Source: Entamoeba invadens IP1
Lineage: Eukaryota; Evosea; Mastigamoebida; Endamoebidae
Assembly: GCF_000330505.1 (NCBI RefSeq)
Contig: NW_004443515.1
Span: 22,118-33,297 of the forward strand
Direction: 5' to 3'
DNA length: 11,180 bases
In this document: one piece after another, positions 1-7,783 of the stretch
Position numbering within the stretch: position 1 is the first letter of the stretch
Layout: the number at the start of each line of letters is the position of its first letter
The notes under the pieces: model-generated
The model's input: the letters and a program-made list of their open reading frames with translations, nothing else
The model's database searches: none
What the model was told of the DNA's origin: nothing
Translations under genes and position numbers: made by a program

Positions 1-307
1 TGATTTTTAATTAACCATTGATATAATTAAAATACTATAAGATTATTAATATGTTGGTATCGTTACAAAACTTAATTAGTGATTCTTTTCATTTTGTTTG
101 CATTGTTTTTCATTGTCAAATTCAAATCAAAGGGGTTGGCTTAATTTACGAATCATAAAACCTAGAAAAACGACAAATTTGGGCTCAAAAACCCTAAATT
201 AATACATTCGCTTTCAAATATATACCTTCAGTTTCACCCCTGTATAATAAAATCTAATATTAAATGGAATAATTAATGAATACAATCTATTTTGATATAT
301 AGTGTAG
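1..307. other. AT-rich flank without a supported gene
   Basis: No coding region can be supported here. A short hydrophobic minus-strand reading frame overlaps this part but crosses the end of the outer transposon and looks like chance. The sequence CACCCCTGTA near 236-245 resembles one end of a pogo-type element, but no partner is visible in the window. Confidence 0.5.
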
Positions 308-309
308 TA

Positions 310-352
310 CAGGTATGGTAAAAACCCATCGATTTGTCTTAAACCCCTCAAG
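310..352 (+). repeat. Left terminal inverted repeat of the outermost element
   Basis: Begins CAGGTATGG directly after TA (308-309) and ends with TCTTAAACCCCTCAAG (337-352), which is repeated exactly in inverse at 8051-8066. The middle part is diverged, so this element is clearly older than the two inside it. Confidence 0.65.
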
Positions 353-462
353 CTTCTAAAAACATTAATTACGACGTTATCCCGAACAAGTACGATATAA
401 AAATGGACAATAAAAAGTGTTGTATAACAAAAACAAAATATAAAAATAAAAACCATAAAAAA

Positions 463-651
463 CTACATTTGTTTATAACTGTTCAATTCATGATCATAAA
501 GAGTCGTGTCTCGTGTAAAACCACAAGAAGTGACATCGGAGAACATGTTTAAACTACGTGTTTGTGGAGTTGGCTTGCAATCGTCATCCGAAAATGTTGT
601 TTCTAAATATAAAATATTTTTTTTTTCTGGTTTCGACCAATCAATTGACGA
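463..651 (-). pseudogene. C-terminal coding fragment, possibly of the outer element's transposase
   Basis: A 62-codon minus-strand frame ending at TAG (463-465) has protein-like, mixed codons quite unlike the AT-rich surroundings. It runs rightwards into the inverted repeat of the inserted element at 652 and has no start of its own. It contains WSKPEKK followed by an acidic Ser/Asp/Asp/Asp stretch and several Thr/Ser-rich turns. The motif SKPEKK also occurs near the C-terminus of the intact transposase at 4616-6106 (residues 483-488), encoded by nearly the same bases (TCGAAACCAGAAAAAAA), and in both cases the gene end points to the left tip of its element. Inference: this is the leftover tail of the outer element's transposase, whose N-terminal part was deleted. 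It could instead be the tail of a host gene caught at the junction. No catalytic residue lies in the fragment, so the family cannot be proven. Confidence 0.45.
648..651. repeat. ACGA flanking duplication, left copy
   Basis: ACGA stands immediately before the left repeat tip AGTAGTATA, and ACGA (8047-8050) immediately follows the right tip TATACTACT. This fits a 4-bp target site duplication. Four bases can match by chance, and Mavericks would be expected to give 6. Confidence 0.5.
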
Positions 652-837
652 AGTAGTATAAAAATTCTGTAGATTTAGGGGGGACTCATTTTTATTTATA
701 TTTTATAATACTTTAATTAAATCGCGAGGGACGCGAATCTGAATTTTTCCAAAATTCGGAAAAGTAGTACCGAGTTTATTTTTAAATTATTTTATTAATA
801 TTTATTTTTTTATTTTCCCTAAAATGAGCACAACACA
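652..837 (+). repeat. Left long terminal inverted repeat, outer block
   Basis: Pairs with 7860-8046; the differences found are G/A at the GTAGTACC/GTAATACC site plus one substitution and one 1-base indel near 792-795. It contains two short GC-rich hairpins: TCGCG-AGGGA-CGCGA (722-736) and TTTTCC with GGAAAA (745-763). A short frame starting ATGAGCACAACACA (824) runs inwards and stops at 872-874 after 16 codons, the same beginning as the small ORF in the right copy. Confidence 0.85.
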
Positions 838-1043
838 CGTACACTTAATTATTTCTACTTTAATTGATCAATAGGAGGTTAAAACTACTGTTTGCGAACT
901 ACCTCTTTGCGACTTTACAAACAAAAACCCAAATATGGGTTTCTTTTTGTCGTCTTGGATTTTACATAGTTACCAAATATATATTTACGTAAGTATGGTG
1001 TTCGAGGCTCGCCCGTTTTCGTGCACCCCTAAATTTTAGGTTC
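838..1043. repeat. Inner repeat block and short non-coding spacer
   Basis: From 870 to 902 the sequence is identical, in inverse, to 7753-7785; similarity fades by about 919. The 32 bases before it (838-869) are 42 bases shorter than the matching part on the right, so one arm gained or lost sequence. A hairpin AAACCCA-AATA-TGGGTTT lies at 925-942. A GC-rich patch follows at about 1000-1030. No coding signal was seen. Confidence 0.6.
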
Positions 1044-1628
1044 TTATATGGATAAATTAAATCTTTGTAAATAATTATTTAATACTGGTTCTGCTTTCTT
1101 GTCTATATAAGATGTAATCTTTTTTAAAGTATTTAGTAATATATCTTGCTTGTTTTTAAGAATATCTATTTCTTCTTTTAATTCTTCTATTTCTTAAAAA
1201 CTATATTGTTTATTTTTATTCTTATCCAATAATTTATTTTCTAACTCGTTATATTGTTTATTAGATATTCTTGTTCTCTTCTTAACTAATTGTTGTTTAC
1301 CTTTATCTTTACAAAACACAAATCCTTTAATATATATAGAAGCATTTAGATCTTTGGTTTCTATATTGTTTACATCTGGATTATTTAAAATGTATCTGTT
1401 TATTTCTTTATTACATTGTTTTATTTCTTTGTTATCTTTAAGATTATATTTATTTATTATACCTTGTAAGAACGATATATAATTTATTGGAGTAACTTTC
1501 TTATTTGTTTCTATCGGTTTGGATTCTTTATGTTTAGATTCTTCGGAGACTGGAACTTTGCTCCCGCTTCGCGTTGCGTCTCCTTTACTAACTTCGTTCC
1601 GTTCGAATTATTTATTAATTAATTCCAT
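1044..1628 (-). pseudogene. Broken 194-codon coiled-coil protein gene of the middle element
   Basis: Reading leftwards from ATG at 1628, one frame runs to TAA at 1044-1046. It is interrupted only by two in-frame TAA codons, at 1608-1610 (codon 7) and 1194-1196 (codon 145). The remaining translation is clearly protein-like: a short GC-rich, charged and Ser-rich segment (about residues 8-30), then a Lys/Asn-rich helical middle containing ASIYIKGFVFCKDKGKQQ, then a predicted coiled coil (about 120-175, EIEELKEEIDILKNK) and a short C-terminal tail. No catalytic motif or membrane segment is visible, and I do not recognise the family. It is divergent from the 72-aa ORF at 1811, with which it shares a 180-bp spacer. 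Both stops are one C-to-T change from CAA, so nonsense decay of two Gln codons is one reading. Function unknown; a structural or DNA-associated role would be a guess. Confidence 0.6.
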
Positions 1629-1810
1629 TTATATTAATATATAAATATTATTAAGTATACATAATTATAACCATATTTTAAAAACTGTGTAACTTATGGG
1701 TAACATCTATGTAACATAAAGGTAGTTTTGTGTTATAAGTATGTTATATTATATATAAGATGTAACCAGATAGTTTGGGATTATTTTATTTAAATTTTTA
1801 TTTCCTTAAA
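1629..1810. promoter_or_regulatory. Divergent spacer with repeated GTAAC motifs
   Basis: This spacer separates the starts of the minus-strand gene ending at 1628 and the plus-strand ORF at 1811, so it should hold both promoters. Between about 1685 and 1770 it contains several copies of TGTAAC/GGTAAC (GTGTAACTT, GGGTAACATC, TATGTAACAT, GATGTAACC) within otherwise pure A/T sequence. Clustering suggests a binding site, but no known motif is matched. Confidence 0.35.
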
Positions 1811-2029
1811 ATGGTAAAAGTTTTTTATAATAGTTTAGAAATCGAAAACATAGAAGATAATATTACTATTAAAACATTAAGAAACAGAACATATAATTTT
1901 TCCACAAAAGAAGGAAAATATTCTTATACTTTTCCAACAATGTTTTTACAAAAATATAAAACCATTTATTACTATTATCTTAATAAAGAATTTATAGAAA
2001 TGCTATTAACAAGTGTTTTATGGATCTAA
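1811..2029 (+). CDS. Small Tyr-rich hypothetical protein, 72 aa
   Basis: ATG at 1811 (context CCTTAAAATGG) opens an uninterrupted 72-codon frame ending TAA at 2027-2029. An upstream TTG at 1775 is in frame but is not a credible start in a eukaryote. The protein is basic and rich in Lys, Tyr and Asn, with a YKTIYYYYLNK segment; no signal peptide, membrane span or known motif is seen. It faces the large minus-strand gene tail to tail, 17 bp apart. It is the only longer frame of the middle element without a stop, but its length is modest and AT-rich DNA can give such frames by chance. Function unknown. Confidence 0.4.
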   Translation: MVKVFYNSLEIENIEDNITIKTLRNRTYNFSTKEGKYSYTFPTMFLQKYKTIYYYYLNKEFIEMLLTSVLWI

Positions 2030-2050
2030 AGATCTTAACAAGTGTTTTAT
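2006..2050 (+). repeat. Pair of 16-bp direct repeats at the convergent gene ends
   Basis: TTAACAAGTGTTTTAT occurs at 2006-2021 and again at 2035-2050, separated by GATC-TAAA-GATC. The first copy lies in the last codons of the 72-aa ORF, and the second covers the stop codon of the large minus-strand gene. It looks like a local duplication; a role in transcript ending is possible but unproven. Confidence 0.6.
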
Positions 2051-4109
2051 TTATATAATCTTGCTTTATGTTTAGATGGTGTGGTCTTATAAAGACCACT
2101 TATAACATTAAAAGCAATTTTATTTTTATCTTTATCTTCTACAATTAATTTTAACCAATAAGATATAGAATAATTATCTTCTTTAGTAATTCCATCTTTA
2201 GTTGTTATTTTTGCTTTAATAATTCCACTATTCTTTAATAATTTATATCCAACTATATTACTATTATCTCCTTCGTTAACTTCGTCGTCTAATTTTTTAA
2301 AATCTTTTAATGTTAAATAAGGTAATTCTTTTAATATTAAACTATTTGGTGTTTCTTGTATTTGTTCTGTTTTATTGGTTTTAGCTTCTACTATTTCTAC
2401 TTTTGCACATTTATTTTTCGAAGAAGATGTAAATGTACCAGTTTTACATATTGTTAATATTGGATTACCACTTATAGAACCTCTAGCTATAATTCCATAT
2501 ATATCTAATTTCTTATAATAATTTTGGCCTCTATTTAAATATGTTGTTAAATTAGTAGTAGACCAATATAAGAATAATTCTGTTTCTTCTGTTATTATGG
2601 GATCTTTAGAACAAGCTAATAAAATAGTATCTCCAAATCTAGTTTTTGTTTCTTTAAAACCATAAACATATAATGTTGTGTTATCTTCTAATTCTATAAA
2701 CTTTTTTGAAAATGCTTTAAAGTTCTTAAGAATACCATATAATTTTGTTCTACACATTTCCGTATATTTATTTTGTTCTATCTCTTCTTCTATTTCTTTA
2801 TTTTTAGCTTGTAATTCTTCTATTTTATCTTTATTAACAATATTAAAAGCTTTAATTAATTCTTGTTCTTTAATTTCTTTATTAATTGTTCTTATTGTTA
2901 GATTGTCGTCTGGGTAATTAAGTAATTCCATATTAAATTCTTTAAACACTGTGGTATAATTTGTTGTTTTAATAAGAGATATGGTTTTCTTAGACAATTT
3001 AAAATTAAATGTCTTATTTGGTAATTATCCAACTTCTTCTGGTTGTTTACTAAAAGCATCGTCTTTATAAGTAGCTGTATGTAATTTATCGGAACCAGAT
3101 GTAACATATGTTTCTAAATATCTATTTTTGTTGTTACTCTAATATAACTATTATGTTGTATACTAACTTCTTTATTATCTTTATCTATATTAACTAATAT
3201 TACAATTATAGGTTTATTACTACAATAATATCTTAATAGCATTAGATAATTTAACATTATTTCAATCTTTAATATAAAATCCATTAACTTTTCCAGTAAG
3301 TCTATTTTGGTAAAGAGAAACGAATGCTAACTTTGTTTCTACATCTAATATACAAATATTATAAAGAATATGTTTACATAATAGGTTAAATTGCGTTTCT
3401 ATAGAATTATAATAAATAAGAGAAGGATCCATTTGTTTTCTTAATAATTCCATTTGTTCTTCTACAAATTCTCTATTTAAATCCTTATCTGTATTGTATT
3501 CATAGAATGTCATCTCCAACCTTAATAATCCTGTATTCAAAGAAGAATTAATAGCTTTATTTAATATTGGTTCTGGATTATTAATCCAATCGTTTATATG
3601 GGATCCAATTTTATTTCTAACACTTGGAGATTCCATAGATTGTACAAACTTATTGTAAAACTTATATCGAATAGTTCCATTAGATCCTTTGGATCCAGAG
3701 TCTGTGATATCTGTTGTTCTAATAAATGTTAAACAATTTGTAGAAACAGTATTACTATTATTAAGAATTGTTGCAATATAATTATCGGGAGATGTATCGT
3801 CTCCTTGTTCTCTTTATCCAACACTTAACAAATGTTCTATAACATCGTCTTTATAAAACACTCCTTTAAAATCTTGCTTAAAATCTATATCATGTATAAA
3901 TACATTGTTATCGTTTAAGAATTTTAATTTTTCTTTATCTATTAACATATTAAACACATCTTGGACACTAGCACAACTTAAGTTAATTTTAAGGATTTGT
4001 ATAAATGTAGATGGTTGGTGTAACATATATTCGGATCTCTTTATACATAATGGTTTAATATCTGCTTTATTTATATTTATACCAACACTGTTAAATACCA
4101 TTTTAATAT
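2047..4109 (-). pseudogene. Rep-like large gene, 3' part (codons 146-832), broken
   Basis: This continues, in frame, the gene that starts at 7569 and is split by the transposon at 4112-7133. Numbering on the unsplit gene: a hydrophobic strand FIHDIDFKQDFKG (217-229), RYKFYNK (293-299), and GLLRLEMTFYEY with Arg342 and Glu344. The order D-x-D, K-x-Y-x-K, R-x-E recalls replication initiators of the Rep_trans (pT181 RepC) type; this is a motif-level resemblance only. Next come a coiled coil (about 560-597) and a segment with TLYVYGFKETKTRFGD (624-639) that reads like an OB fold, then a basic tail ending HKARLYK. Defects: TAA at 3814-3816 and 3025-3027 (both after GTTGGA), TGA at 3262-3264, and a displaced frame from about 3223-3240 to 3117-3139 with no net shift. 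The apparent start at 2997 is a TTG inside the gene. I infer a DNA replication or end-processing role for the ancestor; it could be a novel family. Confidence 0.5.
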
Positions 4110-4111
4110 TA
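4110..4111. repeat. TA target duplication of the inner transposon, left
   Basis: TA here and at 7134-7135 directly flank inverted repeats that begin TAGGGGTG. Because the site reads TATA on both sides, the exact cut could be shifted by two bases. Confidence 0.75.
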
Positions 4112-4200
4112 TAGGGGTGTGATAAAATGGTTACTACCCAAAAAATGATTACTGTTAGTGTAGAACTTCTTTTTTGTAAAAATGAAAAATTTTATTTAAC
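4112..4200 (+). repeat. Left terminal inverted repeat of the pogo-type transposon
   Basis: Matches 7044-7133 in inverse, with shared blocks GGTTACTACCC and GTAGAACTTCTTTTTTGTAA. The second block is repeated once more in inverse just inside the repeat, at 4225-4238 (ACAAAAAAGAAGTT), which could be an extra transposase-binding site. Confidence 0.92.
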
Positions 4201-4615
4201 AAAATAAAACTGGTAATTGGTGATACAAAAAAGAAGTTTTGGGTTTGGTCAATTTATGATATGATTTAAATTTTTAAAAATAGAAAAATATATATTAATA
4301 GAAAATTTATAAATAATAAAAAAACAAACTGATATAAATTAAAAAATTATAATTAATAATAAAAAAAACAAAATAAAATACATTTTATTATTAGATTTTT
4401 TTGTCCCACTTCTGTCTCTGTTGTGTTCCGCTTCTGTCTCTTTTTTCTTTTTTATATTTTTTAATAACCCTTTTTATTTCACTTTTTTATTTTCTTTATA
4501 ATTGTCGTAATATACTATCTTAATATCATTAATATATCTATTTTATATATAAAAACCAAATCAACCAAATTTTATGTTAGTTCTTTTTTGAATCCAATCT
4601 TTCTTTTCTTTGATT
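4201..4615. other. Transposon 3' non-coding region
   Basis: No gene was seen. It holds the inverted copy of a repeat block at 4225-4238 and, within A/T-only surroundings, a pyrimidine-rich patch (4404-4441) in which CTTCTGTCTCT occurs twice (4409-4419 and 4431-4441, 22 bp apart). The rest is presumably the transposase 3' untranslated region. Confidence 0.5.
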
Positions 4616-6106
4616 CTAAATATACTCTTGATTTTTGTTGAACTTTTTTTCTGGTTTCGAATCTCCTTTCAAAAACTTCATCATTTGGCGAGAACTATCA
4701 ACGTCAGCCTTGACAATTCCATAACACCTTTGACTCAATGGAAGTTCTGGCTTATCGACTGTGACTGGGATCGAAACAATTCCGGCTTGGGTAAACGAGC
4801 TGATGACAAGCTCTGGTTTATTCTTCGCCGACCAACTGTCAACAATGCATGTCAATCTTTTTTCAACGTTCGTTTGTGCAAATTGTTTTTTGATTTTGGC
4901 GAAATCATCGAACAAATTTGCCTCAATTATACTATTACTTTTCGCATAAGACTCGAATCCGATCTTCAGAAGAATGTTGTTTGACAATTCCCTCTTGATA
5001 GAGGAAAAGAGTCCCAAATCAAGAGGCTGGCAAAGGTGAGAAGTGTGAGCAGTCAGCAACAGAGTGTCGATATTTTCATTTTCAAGTAGTTGCGCCACAT
5101 TCTCGGGAAGATGTCCCTTAAATCCATCCATAATTAATACTGCCTTTGCTCTTGTTTTTTGATTTTTTCTTCTCAATTTGACATCTGGAATAAACACATT
5201 TTCGATCCACCATTGAAATAATTTAGATGTCATGAATCCTTTCTTTTGCATTTTGATTTCGACCACTGAGTTAATTTTGATGAGGGTTGATGCTTCAATA
5301 GTCACTCTCTTTGTTATCAACAAAGGTTTTACTTGAGTGCCATCAGCAGCAATGCAGACTAACATACTTATCCTGTCACCTCTCTCGGGTGCAACTCTAT
5401 AAACTTCTGAACCGATCAAATTTGAAAAACACACAGTTTGACTCCTTGCATCGACCATAAGATCAAACCCAACTTCATCCAAAATGAACACCAATAATGA
5501 TCTTTTTCCATCAACAGCAGTATGAAGTCTTTTTAAATATTGTTCAATATCTTCTTTTGTAATTTCAGCACGAGCCTTTTCCATAACAGGTGCTATTTTA
5601 TAATCACAATTATCAATCTTTTTTATTATTTCTCCCATTTGTCGCTGAGAAAGATTGATATTAAACAATGAATTAGCGAAAGTTCTTACATCCGAAACTG
5701 TTACCGGCGCCATTTTTGTCTGACTCGTGGCTATCAAGTTTTTAACTTCGAGTTGTTGTTTGGATGAAATAAGGCAGGGACGTCCAACTTCTAACTTCTT
5801 GACGTTCTTTTCGAAATCCCTTATTTGACTTTCTGCTGAACGTGGTTCTCCAAAAAACAGATTGATGTCCATATACCACCCCTTCCTCCACTCTTTGTCA
5901 CCTTTGACTTCTTGGTAAACATGAAACACTTGTTCTCGAAATGGTGACAATTTGTTTGTTTCGTTTTCTATATCCTGAAATTTACGGAGGTACAAAGGAA
6001 AGCATTTCAGTCGTTCTTCCAGTCTTTTGGCACTACATAAAAGTGGCGGTTTCATTGGCATTTCCTTTCTCTTTTCAACATAACACTTCGGATTTTTGGG
6101 TTGCAT
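4616..6106 (-). CDS. DDE (DD35D) transposase, pogo/Tigger-like, 496 aa
   Basis: It cuts and inserts the surrounding transposon by binding its inverted repeats, acting in the nucleus. The frame is complete from ATG at 6106 (first Met, about 20 A/T-rich bases after a possible short leader) to the stop at 4616. Domains: a basic N-terminal region (1-105); a probable helix-turn-helix DNA-binding part (about 108-162) with GRPCLISSKQQ and LSQRQMGEII; then the catalytic DDE_1-type core. The three acidic residues are Asp210 in FILDEVGFD, Asp327 in LIMDGFKGH and Asp363 in CQPLDLGLF; the last two are 35 residues apart, counted inclusively of neither end. The QPLD motif and GH after the second Asp are typical for pogo/Tigger and CENP-B relatives. 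The C-terminus is charged (GDSKPEKKFNKNQ). Codons are clearly less AT-biased than the flanks. No stop or frameshift was seen, so the enzyme may be active. It is the only gene of its element. Confidence 0.95.
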   Translation of the reverse strand: MQPKNPKCYVEKRKEMPMKPPLLCSAKRLEERLKCFPLYLRKFQDIENETNKLSPFREQVFHVYQEVKGDKEWRKGWYMDINLFFGEPRSAESQIRDFEKNVKKLEVGRPCLISSKQQLEVKNLIATSQTKMAPVTVSDVRTFANSLFNINLSQRQMGEIIKKIDNCDYKIAPVMEKARAEITKEDIEQYLKRLHTAVDGKRSLLVFILDEVGFDLMVDARSQTVCFSNLIGSEVYRVAPERGDRISMLVCIAADGTQVKPLLITKRVTIEASTLIKINSVVEIKMQKKGFMTSKLFQWWIENVFIPDVKLRRKNQKTRAKAVLIMDGFKGHLPENVAQLLENENIDTLLLTAHTSHLCQPLDLGLFSSIKRELSNNILLKIGFESYAKSNSIIEANLFDDFAKIKKQFAQTNVEKRLTCIVDSWSAKNKPELVISSFTQAGIVSIPVTVDKPELPLSQRCYGIVKADVDSSRQMMKFLKGDSKPEKKFNKNQEYI

Positions 6107-7043
6107 AATTTGTTTTTAAGTTAATTTTAATTTTATTCATAAATTAATGTCGATTTTAATTGATATTAGTAATTTATGGTTTTGATTGTTTAAACAGAAA
6201 CGTTAATTAAAACATATCATTGATAAAACTATGCAATAATTAGTTATATAAATTATTGTTAACTAAAAATATTAACTAATTAGAATTGGTTTATTATAGT
6301 ATTATTTTACCTTAAATTATTTATATAAATAAACATAAATAATTAATTTATTTTTATTATTAATATTTATATAAATTACTAAATTATAGTGTTATATTTT
6401 AAAAGTAGTTGTTAAAAAAAGACATACAAATGTTTTTTTTGAATCTCGAAACCATGTAATTCTTACTTGTGAAAATTTAAAGAAAGATCATTAAATTACT
6501 TCGTTATTTACGATGAATATGACAACAATTATTTATATTTCGATTTTAAATTGTTTATACGAAGCATTATTTTGGATCATGAAATTGTTTATATTCAGAA
6601 CATGAATGAACTTTTGTATTTTCAATTTATAAAAGTTGAAGCACAATGATTGTTAACAAATTCAGTATTCATGTTTCGTATTTGTTGTATTGTATGAATT
6701 GAAAACATCATATCATTATTTATTTTTTCCAAAAAAACTAGACTCAAAAAATGCTTGAAAATACTAAAATCAATTGAAAAATGAAAGATTGATAATAACA
6801 TAAAACATAATCTGTAAAAAACTTTTTAGTTCATTATAATAACATATGAATAACAATAATTATTAAAAACAATACTACTTTCTTTGTGAAAACAAATTCG
6901 TTTTTTATAATGCAACGCCTTTATTTAATTGGCTGTTTTAAGCATTCAAATTATATTTTCTTGTTACTAAAATAAACCTTCCCAAAAGTGCATCTTAAAC
7001 GACATAAAAATATTTCGAAAAATTTATACTATTTGTAAAATAT
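6107..7043. other. Transposon 5' non-coding region, about 0.9 kb
   Basis: Lies between the transposase start and the right inverted repeat. The sequence is nearly all A/T, with poly-A/T runs and no frame with protein-like content. It must contain the transposase promoter, but no specific element can be named. Confidence 0.5.
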
Positions 7044-7133
7044 GTTAAATAAAATGTTTTTCATTTTTACAAAAAAGAAGTTCTACACTGACAGTAACCA
7101 TTTTTGGGTAGTAACCATTTTATCACACCCCTA
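7044..7133 (-). repeat. Right terminal inverted repeat of the pogo-type transposon
   Basis: Inverse match to 4112-4200, ending CACACCCCTA and followed by TA (7134-7135). Differences from the left copy include AATGGTT versus AATGATT and CTGTCAG versus CTGTTAG. Confidence 0.92.
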
Positions 7134-7135
7134 TA

Positions 7136-7569
7136 GCTGTAATAGTGGATAAAATATTTTTCGAATTATCTCTTAGTTCTTTTGGAACAGATTTAGATTC
7201 TTGTTCCTCCTCTCCGTTATCTATAGTATCGGATTAAATAAATGTTTCACTAAGATTTTCTACATCTTTAATTAATTTATCTGGAATTGGAGAATATACC
7301 ACAATATTATCCGAAAATAATGTATTTAATTGTTCCAATTCTTTATCTGTACACATTCCTTTTTCTGTATAATCCACATTACGAATGTTAGAATCGTTAA
7401 CAATTTTATTTAAATTATAAAGAATAGTTTCTGTTTTAACTTTATTATTACCAATAGTTTTAAGATTAGATGTAACATCGTCTCTAGTCTTGTTACAATT
7501 TAATTCTTTAATTAGAACATTAGAAAATTCTTCTTGTTTTAAGTCTTGTGTTGTGTCAGCAGCCTGCAT
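7136..7569 (-). pseudogene. Rep-like large gene, 5' part (codons 1-145), split by transposon
   Basis: ATG at 7569 is the first in frame after an upstream TAA; its leader is A/T-rich and short, as is common in gut protists. The first 111 codons are open (starting MQAADTTQDLKQEEF, acidic and Asn/Lys-rich, no known motif), then TAA at 7234-7236 interrupts. The same frame continues open through a Glu-rich stretch (DNGEEEQESKS) to the transposon edge. Codon 145 is GCT made of CG-side bases 7137-7136 plus the T of the TA duplication, and the next codons come from 4109 leftwards. This shows the two parts were one gene. No enzymatic motif lies in this part; the motifs suggesting a replication initiator are in the 3' part at 2047-4109. 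Confidence 0.6.
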
Positions 7570-7783
7570 TTCTAATATAGAAAAATTTAAAATTTAGACT
7601 ACTAAATTGCTACCGCTCTGCGAGCGTGAAAAGCTCTGTACCACTTTGCGAACCAAATATTAAAAATAATTTTAACATAAAATACAAAAATGCTTTAACA
7701 AATAATAAAAGTACGCCGTAGAATGAGAGACCAAATGTAAAGTAGCGAATAAGTAGTTCGCAAACAGTAGTTTTAACCTCCTA
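7570..7783. promoter_or_regulatory. Upstream region of the large gene with GC-rich 16-bp repeats
   Basis: Two imperfect 16-bp direct repeats, TACCGCTCTGCGAGCG (7611-7626) and TACCACTTTGCGAACC (7639-7654), lie 28 bp apart and differ only at four positions, nearly all transitions. Related TTTGCGAAC-like words are found in the inner repeat blocks (GTTCGCAAAC at 7756-7765 and its inverse at 890-899; TTTGCGAC at 905-912). GC-rich words repeated in such AT-rich DNA suggest binding sites, for example for the Rep-like protein or for transcription of the gene at 7569. From 7735 the region also belongs to the inner inverted-repeat block. Confidence 0.4.

Larger units (their letters stand above)
4112..7133. 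mobile_element. Intact pogo/Tc1-type transposon, 3,022 bp
   Basis: Inverted repeats of 89 bp (4112-4200) and 90 bp (7044-7133) begin TAGGGGTGTGATAAAATGG, are flanked by TA, and differ by only a few bases (two substitutions and two small indels seen). Between them lies one complete minus-strand transposase gene (4616-6106). It is inserted in the large gene of the middle element; joining 7136 to 4109 with a single TA keeps that gene open and in frame, which fixes the ends independently of the repeats. An intact gene and similar repeats suggest a recent, perhaps still competent, insertion and make it the youngest of the three elements. Confidence 0.92.

Noticed and set aside
236..245. CACCCCTGTA as the right tip of yet another pogo-type element
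   Set aside because: Only about ten bases resemble such a tip and its partner would lie outside the window.
214..456. Minus-strand 80-codon hydrophobic frame
   Set aside because: It overlaps the tip of the outermost element (310-352), consists largely of A/T-driven Phe, Ile, Tyr and Leu codons, and starts just after the stop of the coding tail at 463. Most likely chance.
1000..1030. GC-rich patch with GTTCGAGGC as a tRNA T-loop
   Set aside because: No acceptor stem, anticodon arm or D arm can be drawn around it.
2678..2917. Plus-strand frame rich in Ser, Leu and Ile
   Set aside because: It is the antisense shadow of the coiled-coil part of the large minus-strand gene.
2898..3107. Minus-strand 69-codon frame
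   Set aside because: It is an out-of-frame reading of the same gene; the correct frame through this part gives a protein-like sequence interrupted by TAA at 3025-3027.
4610..4984. Plus-strand frames within the transposase gene (also 4761-4949)
   Set aside because: Antisense shadows of the C-terminal part of the 496-aa transposase.
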